This document shows, piece after piece, positions 27,242 through 33,806 of a DNA stretch of 34,326 nt. The notes under the pieces were generated by a model that saw only the letters and a program-made list of their open reading frames with translations, searched no databases and was not told where the DNA came from. Origin of the DNA: Chitinophagaceae bacterium (GTDB lineage Bacteria > Bacteroidota > Bacteroidia > Chitinophagales > Chitinophagaceae). Positions within the stretch are counted from its first letter, which is position 1. Each line of letters opens with the position of its first letter. A program made the translations under genes and the position numbers. Location of the stretch: assembly GCA_947447265.1 (NCBI GenBank), contig CANFKC010000048.1:1-34326 (forward strand), in the 5' to 3' direction.

Positions 27242-27480
27242 AGAGTATTCATTTTCTGACAGTTTGCTATGTCAGAGGTTCCTATGACTTGTGTAAAATA
27301 ATCAGGGGCGTGAACCTCAGAGCTACACATTCAAGTCCAAAGGAACCGCCAAGTCCCACTAATCCTGAACAAATAGATGAAGCCACACCCCTTTGAGGGT
27401 GCGTCTTGCATCTTTCTCGGATTAGTCGTTTTAAAATTGGCGGTTTTATGGACTGTCAGAAAGATAGCTAACGCTACTCT
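27242..27480. ncRNA. Candidate large structured RNA (orientation unresolved)
   Basis: No open reading frame, but a dense set of nested helices, found by reading. Helices: 27242-27247 with 27475-27480 (6 bp); 27253-27263 with 27452-27462 (11 bp); 27344-27352 with 27437-27445 (9 bp); 27358-27365 with 27419-27426 (8 bp); 27375-27382 with 27405-27413 (8 bp, one bulge); 27386-27390 with 27397-27401 (5 bp hairpin). An H-type pseudoknot forms from 27275-27281 with 27312-27318 and 27286-27295 with 27324-27337 (10 bp, 4-nt bulge). All listed pairs are Watson-Crick, so strand cannot be told. It could be a free RNA, or the leader of the 78-aa gene (plus) or of the 133-aa gene (minus). Not a riboswitch class I recognise. 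Confidence 0.6.
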
Positions 27481-27633
27481 TTTAAATATCAATATTTTAT
27501 GTTCTTCCTTTTCTCTAAACCATTCGAAACTTTTGTTTAATTAGGCGATAAAAGTAACATAAATCATTCGATTTTCTCTGATAGCAATCAACTAAACTGC
27601 TGTCAGAATAACGTTAAAAAATTAAAACTAAAA

Positions 27634-27870
27634 ATGGATCAAAAAATGGAAGACCGGATTTACCAGCTGATTGAATCGTGGGAAAAATTCCTGGAAAAGG
27701 ATGGATTAACTTGTTGGGGAATTGCAATCCGATATTATGATTATAAAATTGAGGAGGCACAAAGTAACCGGTCAAGAATATTTAAGTATATAGAATTATT
27801 GAAAGACGAAGGTAGAATTTTTTCACATTTTGATTTTAATGGTGACATTCGATATAATACGCATCAATAA
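27634..27870 (+). CDS. Passenger gene: 78-aa protein of unknown function
   Basis: A small acidic/basic mixed protein with a helical N-terminus (MEDRIYQLIESWEKFLEKDG), then GIAIRYYDYKIEEAQ and a final beta-like FSHFDFNGDIRY. The composition looks like a real soluble protein. The start is preceded by an A-rich leader typical of this phylum. It is the only gene on the plus strand of the element and ends 14 bp before the 3' end of the tRNA-like gene on the other strand. A small DNA- or RNA-binding regulator is possible but unsupported. Confidence 0.65.
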   Translation: MDQKMEDRIYQLIESWEKFLEKDGLTCWGIAIRYYDYKIEEAQSNRSRIFKYIELLKDEGRIFSHFDFNGDIRYNTHQ

Positions 27871-27883
27871 TATAAATATTTAG

Positions 27884-27957
27884 TAACCCCGACTGGATTT
27901 GAACCAGTAACCTACCCTTCGGCAAAAGGTTGCTCTGTCCAGTTGAGCTACGAGGTC
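27884..27957 (-). tRNA. tRNA-like gene, anticodon GCC (Gly codons), arginine-like body
   Basis: 74 nt fold as a full cloverleaf. Acceptor GACCTCG / CGGGGTT (7 pairs, two of them G-U), discriminator A. D-arm GCTC / GAGC with GG and A20 in the loop. Anticodon stem ACCTT / AGGGT with loop TTGCCGA, so anticodon GCC. Five-nt variable loop; T-arm ACTGG / CCAGT with loop TTCAAAT. No CCA is encoded. The acceptor start and D-loop A20 look like bacterial arginine tRNAs, while the anticodon reads glycine codons, and G37 is unusual for glycine. It lies 24 bp after the transposase stop on the same strand, inside the transposon. Confidence 0.8.
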
Positions 27958-27979
27958 AGGAGATAATTTCTCCTGACCT
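27953..27979. other. Hairpin overlapping the 5' end of the tRNA-like gene
   Basis: An 11-bp perfect stem (AGGTCAGGAGA with its complement) and 5-nt loop lie between the transposase stop and the tRNA. On the minus-strand transcript the 3' arm includes the first five bases of the tRNA acceptor (GACCT). It may end the transposase transcript or compete with tRNA folding in a joint transcript. Confidence 0.7.
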
Positions 27980-27981
27980 TC

Positions 27982-28935
27982 TTATTGCAATTCAGATTTT
28001 ACTTTCAAGGTTACAGCAACTTTATTTTTACCCGTTAAAGTTTTGTATGTTAAACGGCCATCCAACCTGCCCATTAATTTTTCGAACCTCTCTGGGTCTT
28101 TGATTTTACGAGTGTTGTACCGGTAACTAAATTCATGGCAATATCGTTGGAGGTGCTTAGGACTCATACGGATGTAAATGCCATACATACCTCGCCTTAG
28201 TTGTGAAAATGCTCCCTCTATACCATTTGTATGGTATATGCCACGAACATACTCACCTTCGCTATGCTTAACAACCTCATGTCCTGCAAACTCTTTAGAT
28301 AAACCGGAATAGGATTTGTGCCCGTCAGTATTGATAACTGCTGTGGTACTTACCAACTCACGAATAATAGGTTTAAGCGTATCAGCTTCTGTATTCTCTA
28401 CTACTTTATAGGTAACATTACCGCCTCTTTCAAGCACGCCAAATACTGGAACTTTATTTACTGCACCTCTACCAGCTTTTAATTTGTCGTCATCTTTTTT
28501 GTGTCTGTCCTGTCCTCCGTGGTAAACTTCATCTGCTTCTACCATTCCAGTAAATAGTGGGTGTTCTTCTTCAAACATTTTACGGATTCGATGACCTAAG
28601 AACCAAGCAGATTTCTGTGTGACACCTATATCTTTACCGAGCTGTATAGAAGAAATTCCAGCTTTGTGACCGGCGAGTACGTAAATTGCCATTAGCCAAC
28701 TGGAGAGAGGAATATTGCTATTTTCCATTACAGTACCGACAGTAACGGAGTACTTCTTTTTGCAGTCACCACATTTATAACGGGGCGGTGTGATTTTGTA
28801 CCACTTTTGTGATGAGCAGTGCGGGCATGTTGGTATGCCTTCCCAACGATGTGCTTCTAAAAATTCCCGTGCTACTTCTTCAGTGGCGAAATATTGAATT
28901 ACCTCTTTTAAACTCTTAAAACCTGTAAGCTTCAT
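27982..28935 (-). CDS. IS1595-family transposase
   Basis: A 317-aa transposase. N-terminal zinc ribbon with C37, C40, C55, C58 (CPHC and CGDC). DDE-type (ISXO2-like) catalytic domain with VEADEVYHG (D135), NTDGHKSYSG (D204) and YHTNGIEGAFSQLRRG (N237, E240), followed by the typical SPKHLQRYCHEFSYRYNTRK. Where many relatives have LKR after the N/E motif, this one has LRR, so the last catalytic lysine appears to be arginine. Full length, no frameshift, so the element may be active. It would cut at the 24-bp inverted repeats and create 8-bp duplications. Confidence 0.97.
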   Translation of the reverse strand: MKLTGFKSLKEVIQYFATEEVAREFLEAHRWEGIPTCPHCSSQKWYKITPPRYKCGDCKKKYSVTVGTVMENSNIPLSSWLMAIYVLAGHKAGISSIQLGKDIGVTQKSAWFLGHRIRKMFEEEHPLFTGMVEADEVYHGGQDRHKKDDDKLKAGRGAVNKVPVFGVLERGGNVTYKVVENTEADTLKPIIRELVSTTAVINTDGHKSYSGLSKEFAGHEVVKHSEGEYVRGIYHTNGIEGAFSQLRRGMYGIYIRMSPKHLQRYCHEFSYRYNTRKIKDPERFEKLMGRLDGRLTYKTLTGKNKVAVTLKVKSELQ

Positions 28936-29096
28936 TTCCTGTTTCTTATACCGCTAATGTATAGTCGTTATGCTCTGGTTCTTTGATAATTTCCGTTAGA
29001 GTTGCTATAGGAAAACGTCAGAGTTTTGGTGACTTTACATAGGGTATATTACAGTAATGGTATTTGATTTCAGACAAGAATATATAATATGAAAAA

Positions 29097-29117
29097 GGAC
29101 TGATGCTTAGTCAGTCC
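29097..29117. other. Subterminal hairpin at the right end of the element
   Basis: GGACTGA (29097-29103) pairs with TCAGTCC (29111-29117) across 7 nt, overlapping the inner edge of the right inverted repeat and covering the ATG at 29103. It could hinder read-through or translation from the element into the LytTR remnant. Confidence 0.5.
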
Positions 29118-29468
29118 CAAGTTGTATATAATCCGCAAAAAATAGGTATACCTAATAATAAAGGCACTGATTATCTCAGCACTGAAGAAATCATATACCT
29201 GGAGTCGGTAAATGGCTGCACCAAAGTGGTGACAATACATGGCGATATTACCAGCTCTTATAATTTAGGTAGGTTTAAAATTGTTATGGAGAAATATAAT
29301 TTCTTCCAGGTTCACAGATCCTTCATTATTAACCTGAACCATATCAGACGATATAATACCGATGGAGAAATATTGCTTAGCAATGGACAGGAAATTCCGA
29401 TCTCGCGGAATGTGCGCGATGAGTTCCTGCTTAAGTTCAATAAGGTGTCGAAAACAGACATTTTATAG
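29103..29468 (+). CDS. LytTR response regulator, 3' part (DNA-binding domain), disrupted
   Basis: From 29145 the sequence is the host gene: 107 residues of LytTR DNA-binding domain (YLSTEEIIYLESVNGCTKVV, FQVHRSFIINLNHIRRY, ILLSNGQEIPISRNVRDEF). Upstream of that, the frame stays open through the transposon's right inverted repeat to an ATG at 29103 inside the element, so a 121-aa free-standing LytTR protein with 14 foreign residues could be made. Without its receiver it could not be controlled by the kinase. Expression is doubtful, since the ATG lies in a hairpin. Confidence 0.9.
   Translation: MLSQSQVVYNPQKIGIPNNKGTDYLSTEEIIYLESVNGCTKVVTIHGDITSSYNLGRFKIVMEKYNFFQVHRSFIINLNHIRRYNTDGEILLSNGQEIPISRNVRDEFLLKFNKVSKTDIL
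29113..29136 (-). repeat. Right terminal inverted repeat
   Basis: 24 bp, exact reverse complement of 26679-26702. The bases inward of the two ends are related but offset by 4 nt (CTTAGTC). Confidence 0.95.
29137..29144. repeat. Target-site duplication, right copy (AAAAAATA)
   Basis: Same 8 bp as 26671-26678. Deleting the element and one copy rejoins the LytTR regulator in frame. Confidence 0.95.
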
Positions 29469-29520
29469 CTCCAGGCATTATAAACCGGGTTACGGATTTT
29501 CACACATGAACACTACAAAA

Positions 29521-29546
29521 AAAGCTCCGGCATATACCGGAGCTTT
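29521..29546. terminator. Bidirectional terminator after the LytTR remnant
   Basis: 10-bp perfect stem AAAGCTCCGG / CCGGAGCTTT with a 6-nt loop, between the LytTR stop (29468) and the stop of the convergent small gene (29570). Preceded by an A-run and followed by TATAAAT. Confidence 0.85.
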
Positions 29547-29569
29547 ATAAATATTGTAAAGTAGAAAAA

Positions 29570-29776
29570 TCAGAAGCCTTGTTTTGCAACGCCATCTTTA
29601 ATAGCCTGCAGCGCTTTTGCTTCGCTCATGATAGCAGCCATTTTATTGCCATTGCCATCATGACCACCTGCCATGTAACCGCCTTTAGCAGTTTTTGTAA
29701 TTACCGCGTCTTGCATAGGCACGTTTTTCTCTTTGGTTTTCAAGCAATAAGCCTTAATCATTTTTGAAGTATCCAT
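29570..29776 (-). CDS. Small DUF5679-like protein lacking the zinc cysteines
   Basis: A 68-aa protein: KAYCLKTKEKNVPMQDAVIT, then KGGYMAGGHDGNGNKM and an Ala/Lys-rich helix (EAKALQAIKDGVAKQGF). The first half recalls DUF5679-type ribbons (YCVKC, then K-G-R-A-x-G-x-C-P-x-C-G-x-K-M), but with a single cysteine in place of four. It is probably a soluble cytoplasmic protein. The similarity is judged by eye and the function is unknown. It shares the terminator at 29521-29546 with the convergent LytTR remnant. Confidence 0.7.
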   Translation of the reverse strand: MDTSKMIKAYCLKTKEKNVPMQDAVITKTAKGGYMAGGHDGNGNKMAAIMSEAKALQAIKDGVAKQGF

Positions 29777-30012
29777 TTTCTTGAATTTTAAGCGTTAGAC
29801 TGTTTTAAATTTGTTTTACGGCACAATCTACATATTTTTTCAGAAATGAACGGCTTCCCAAAAAATAATACCTCAAAAAGGTGAATAACTTGGTAATACC
29901 CGTCAATTTAGCTCTTTCCAGCCGGCAGAACAGCTAAATATGCCTTGCGTAGCATCATTTTGCATTTTGAAGTGCTTTTTAATTATTTTCACCAATCGTA
30001 ATCGATTTCCGC

Positions 30013-31740
30013 ATGTTAGTTATACTTTTTGTCTGGATATATATTTTTCTTTCTTCGTTTTCCGTGGGGCTTTTTACTCAAAGACTTTTGCAAAAGGTTA
30101 CCGGCGGAGCATCTGCGTTTTCTGCTGCTTTAACCTCTGTATTGGGTTTAATAAGTATTACTGTAGTACTGAGTTACTGTTCCTTATTCCTACCGATTAA
30201 TAATTGGATACTGCATAGCATACTTGCCCTGATAACGGCAAGCAGCATCTGGTATTTTAGAGATGCCTTTTTAAAAGTCATCCGGGACCTGGCTACCTCG
30301 TTTGCCGATGCGGACATTATACATAAACTACTGCTCGTTGTTTTCTTCCTTTTCATCCTTATCAAGGCTTCTGGACAGGTGCAAAGCCTTGATTCTGGCT
30401 CATATCACCTGCCCTTTATCAAGTGGGTGGAAGCACACCACCTTATTACGGGTCTGGCTAACGTACACTCCCGCTTCGGGTTTAATTACCATTACCACAT
30501 CCTTTATGCGTTCTATGGTTTCGCCTGCGTATTCGGCACTACTATTCATGCGCTCAACGGCTACCTCTTTCTTATGGGGTTCGTATACCTGTATGGCATG
30601 TACACTAAAAATGCCGCTAACCCTTTGTATAAACTGGCGGCCATAATTGCGTTGCTCTATATATCGCAGATTAATAAAGGCATGACGGGCTTCAGCCCAG
30701 ATTTCCCGGTCGCTATTGTCCAGATGATGATCGTTTTTGAATGTCTTAAATATCTCGACCTCAAATACAACAATGGCATTACGCAACATAATGAACAGCA
30801 CGTACTGCTTACTATCTTCCTGCTCACTTTTGGCGCTATCAGTTTGAAGCTGGCTACCGTTTCCGTGGTTTTTGTGGTGACGATCGTATTTTTCCGCAGC
30901 ATATTCAATTTGAAAACCTTTGCGACATTATTTGTTTTTGGCGTGGTTATACTTAGCCCTTATCTTTTCCGTAACTACACCATGTCCGGCTACCTGGTAT
31001 ACCCTTTCTACTCGGTCGATCTTTTTCATGTGCCATGGAAAGTACCCATGGCCCGCACAATTGATGAGAAGATAGTCATTAAAAATTTCGCACTGGGTTA
31101 CCCTTATTATTACAAGGGAGCCTACCACTATAATGCTGAGCTTTTTAAAACATGGATAAAGAACCTGGCCTACCTGAATAAAGCCTATCCGCCAATAATT
31201 GCGGTTATTGCCTTTTGCATAGTGGTTGCGTTTGTAAAGTGGACAATGGCCCTTATCTCGCGAACCAAGGAAAATAATTTACTGGCACCGGTAAACGTAA
31301 TACTCTATGGACTTGTAGCCGGCATATTTTTCTGGTTTTACAATGCGCCTGACCCCCGCTTTGGCAATGGCATAATACTCCCGCTTATCGCAATTGTACT
31401 GGCAGATCTTTTAATTAGTCTGAAACTTCTACGACTCATAAAACCAATTGCCATTGTTTGTTGTCTGGCTATTGTCGTTTCGTCTGCGGCATCACTATCC
31501 GGTTTTGCAGTGTCTCAAACTGTATACCAAACCAACAAAGTCAACTTCACCTTTGTAATGCAAGAGCCCTATCCTGCCCCTGATACCGCATCAATATCGG
31601 TACAAGGATACCACAGCTATCAGGCCAAAGAAAGGTGCTGGGAATGTCCTTTGCCATGCAGTTATACGATAGACTCCTTCCGATACACAGAACCTGGAAA
31701 TGTAAATAAGGGTTTTCTGCCAATGCATGAAAACCAGTAG
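30013..31740 (+). CDS. Polytopic membrane protein (LIC_10190-like, GT-C-like)
   Basis: A 575-aa protein with about 12-13 membrane segments and a short soluble C-terminus with cysteines (RCWECPLPCSY). Features recalling the LIC_10190 family and GT-C glycosyltransferases: an early loop SLDSGSYHLPFIKWVEAHH (near residues 125-145), GLANVHSRFGFNYHYH, and APDPRFGNGIILPL late in the protein. It may transfer sugars from lipid carriers at the membrane, but a catalytic acid pair is not certain. It stands alone; the 236 bp before it contain no clear promoter. Confidence 0.75.
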   Translation: MLVILFVWIYIFLSSFSVGLFTQRLLQKVTGGASAFSAALTSVLGLISITVVLSYCSLFLPINNWILHSILALITASSIWYFRDAFLKVIRDLATSFADADIIHKLLLVVFFLFILIKASGQVQSLDSGSYHLPFIKWVEAHHLITGLANVHSRFGFNYHYHILYAFYGFACVFGTTIHALNGYLFLMGFVYLYGMYTKNAANPLYKLAAIIALLYISQINKGMTGFSPDFPVAIVQMMIVFECLKYLDLKYNNGITQHNEQHVLLTIFLLTFGAISLKLATVSVVFVVTIVFFRSIFNLKTFATLFVFGVVILSPYLFRNYTMSGYLVYPFYSVDLFHVPWKVPMARTIDEKIVIKNFALGYPYYYKGAYHYNAELFKTWIKNLAYLNKAYPPIIAVIAFCIVVAFVKWTMALISRTKENNLLAPVNVILYGLVAGIFFWFYNAPDPRFGNGIILPLIAIVLADLLISLKLLRLIKPIAIVCCLAIVVSSAASLSGFAVSQTVYQTNKVNFTFVMQEPYPAPDTASISVQGYHSYQAKERCWECPLPCSYTIDSFRYTEPGNVNKGFLPMHENQ

Positions 31741-31770
31741 TAAAGACGATATGTAGCTCTCTGCCGACCA

Positions 31771-33669
31771 CTAATAAGCATCAAGCAAGGCAATTACACC
31801 GTGTTCATCTATGCTGAGGGTGCCTTCGTCGAGCATATCGCGGATAATCTGAGTGGCTCTTTCCCTTTCATTGGGGGTAAGTTGCGCTGTAAGTTGCGGG
31901 AGGGTCCTGTTGCTTTCTGCGAGTTGCAATAACAGGTCGTTGGTCAGGTCTTTTATGGAGATGGTTTTGTTAGCGTTGTTACGGCACACATCGCAATGGC
32001 CGCATTGCTGCGCTTCGGCTTCGCCAAAATACTGCAATACAAATTGTTCCCTGCAAACCGTCGTGTTTCTTAAAAATGCGATCATTTTATCCGTTCGTTC
32101 CTGGTGCCGCTTGCGTAAAATGGCTATCCTGTTCAGGTCAATCAGCAGGTGCTGACTATCTACCCTCCTGTGATGGAAGAACATTTGCGGCCCCTCGCCA
32201 GTCTTGTTATAATCAATTATTTCCATGCGGTGCAGTTGCTCCATGGCCATAATCAATTCTGGCTGCTTAATTTTTAAACGGAACGCTACTGCAGATTCCC
32301 GTATTGCGGTAGGGTAATAAAAAATAGAATTGAACATGCGCAACAGGCCGACGGCAACATAGGCCAATTTTTCATGCGAATGGCCAAGGCTATCTATAAC
32401 ATGGCGGTCGGCAATAAACTGGACTGTTGACGGCTGGTAAACTGCTTCCGAAAGCGTCCATAAACCATCGCGTTCCAATAGCTTGAGCGCATAAATCGCT
32501 TCAATGGGCAGGAGTGAAAACTTCTTACAGAAATCAAACACATCAAAAGGATAATAATGATACGGTTCTGCGCTTATGGGTATCTGCAGGTATTCTGCTA
32601 CAGCCTGATATACTTTGCGCAAGTAGGCTTCGGGTGGATATTGCAAATCCGTACTTTCTTCCAGCCGTTTAATGTCTACTTTATTGTACATTGATATGGC
32701 ATCGGATGCCAAGCCATCCCGGCCCGCCCTACCCGCTTCCTGATACCAGGCTTCCAGGTGTTCCGGCGAATCGTAATGTACTACCAGGCGCACATCGGGT
32801 TTATCAATACCCATACCAAAAGCAGTGGTGGCTACCATAACATTCGCCTCGTTTTTCATCCACTTCTCCTGCGCTGCTTCCCGCTCTTCCTTTTTTAATC
32901 CTGCATGATAAACGGCAGCCCTTATGCCGTTTTGCGCGAGGTAGTCGCCGGTCATTTCTGTTAGCTTCCGGCTGCGGCAATATACTATGCTGCAATCATT
33001 ACCGATGGCACCCAGCATATCAGCATTCTTCTTTTCGGTATAATTTACCTGGTAAAAAATGTTCTTCCGGGCGAAACTTTGCTTAAAAAGTTCGTAGTTT
33101 TTAAGTTTTAGCTGTTTGGCAATATCGAGCTGCACCTCCTGCGTGGCGGTTGCTGTGAGAGCCAGCATGGGGACATTAGTAAACAGTTCGCGTACGGTGG
33201 CTATCTTCAGATAATCGGGCCGGAAATCATGCCCCCATTGCGAAATACAGTGCGCTTCATCAATAGCCACCAGGTTAAGATCGAGCGTGGGCAGAAAATC
33301 GTTAAACAGATAAGTTTGCAGGCGCTCGGGAGAAACATACAATAACTTATACTCCCCCGCCCGGGCCATTTCTAAGGTAGCCTTTACCATTTTATGGTTC
33401 ATACCTGAGTGCAGGCTGACGGCCGGTATGCCAATGTCAGTAAGCCGCTTTACCTGGTCCTGCATGAGGGCAATGAGCGGCGAAATAACCAGGCACATGC
33501 CTTCCCGCACCATTGCCGGCACCTGGTAACAGACAGATTTGCCGCCCCCCGTAGGCAGCAAGGCAAGGGTATCTCTATCGGCCAATACCGACATGATAAT
33601 ATCCTTTTGCAATGGACGAAAACCATTGTACCCCCAATACTGCTTCAATACTGCCTCAGGCGTAATCAT
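31771..33669 (-). CDS. recQ: RecQ family ATP-dependent DNA helicase
   Basis: A 632-aa SF2 helicase. RecA1 has the RecQ motif 0 (YWGYNGFRPLQKDII), Walker A LLPTGGGKSVCYQ (near 37-50), the DEAH box (AIDEAHCISQWGHDFRPDY near 136-154) and SALTATAT-like LALTATATQEV. RecA2 has IVYCRSR, AFGMGIDKPDVRLVVHYD and QEAGRAGRDG. The four-cysteine zinc site (CREQFVLQYFGE, CGHCDVC) lies near residues 545-570, about 200 residues after the helicase core rather than directly behind it. There is no clear HRDC domain. It unwinds 3' to 5' in recombination repair. Confidence 0.95.
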   Translation of the reverse strand: MITPEAVLKQYWGYNGFRPLQKDIIMSVLADRDTLALLPTGGGKSVCYQVPAMVREGMCLVISPLIALMQDQVKRLTDIGIPAVSLHSGMNHKMVKATLEMARAGEYKLLYVSPERLQTYLFNDFLPTLDLNLVAIDEAHCISQWGHDFRPDYLKIATVRELFTNVPMLALTATATQEVQLDIAKQLKLKNYELFKQSFARKNIFYQVNYTEKKNADMLGAIGNDCSIVYCRSRKLTEMTGDYLAQNGIRAAVYHAGLKKEEREAAQEKWMKNEANVMVATTAFGMGIDKPDVRLVVHYDSPEHLEAWYQEAGRAGRDGLASDAISMYNKVDIKRLEESTDLQYPPEAYLRKVYQAVAEYLQIPISAEPYHYYPFDVFDFCKKFSLLPIEAIYALKLLERDGLWTLSEAVYQPSTVQFIADRHVIDSLGHSHEKLAYVAVGLLRMFNSIFYYPTAIRESAVAFRLKIKQPELIMAMEQLHRMEIIDYNKTGEGPQMFFHHRRVDSQHLLIDLNRIAILRKRHQERTDKMIAFLRNTTVCREQFVLQYFGEAEAQQCGHCDVCRNNANKTISIKDLTNDLLLQLAESNRTLPQLTAQLTPNERERATQIIRDMLDEGTLSIDEHGVIALLDAY

Positions 33670-33689
33670 AATACCGGGTAAAGATAAAC

Positions 33690-33806
33690 AGTTTGCAGTT
33701 GGCAGTTGTTTAGTCGGCAGTATTCAGTTGGCAGGTTACAGTTGGCAGTAGGCAGTTGGCAGTCTCCGGTTTGCTGTTGGTAGTTGGCAGGTTACAGTTG
33801 GCAGTT
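33690..33806. repeat. Degenerate short tandem repeats (CAGTTGGCAG units)
   Basis: Roughly ten imperfect copies of (CA)GTTGGCAG(T) just upstream of recQ. A 24-bp stretch is repeated exactly at 33726-33749 and 33782-33805. Such arrays are common intergenic filler in Bacteroidota. No gene is evident; an open frame on the minus strand is made of translated repeats. Confidence 0.8.

Larger units (their letters stand above)
26679..29136. mobile_element. IS1595-family element (2,458 bp) with passenger genes, tRNA-like gene and structured RNA candidate
   Basis: Bounded by perfect 24-bp inverted repeats (26679-26702 and 29113-29136) and flanked by an 8-bp direct duplication. Content from left to right: a terminator hairpin; a secreted 133-aa protein (minus); a segment with extensive folding potential (27242-27480); a 78-aa protein (plus); a tRNA-like gene (minus); and an IS1595 transposase (minus). 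The exact empty site is reconstructed in frame within a LytTR regulator gene. Simple IS1595 elements are around 0.7-1.1 kb; extra passenger genes are known in the family, but a tRNA plus a large structured RNA is not something I know of. Confidence 0.95.

Noticed and set aside
27242-27957. Structured region plus tRNA-like gene as one split tmRNA or a tmRNA relative.
   Set aside because: The tRNA-like part has a normal anticodon arm, which tmRNA lacks. No tag reading frame is recognisable, and tmRNA's conserved 5' and 3' sequences are absent.
26679-29136. Inverted repeats flanking the LytTR region as an invertible phase-variation switch.
   Set aside because: The 8-bp direct duplication outside the repeats, the transposase inside and the restored frame on excision show a transposon insertion. 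No serine or tyrosine recombinase is present.
30302-30646. Second plus-strand open frame inside the polytopic membrane protein gene.
   Set aside because: Out-of-frame shadow of the membrane protein, which has coherent membrane segments throughout.
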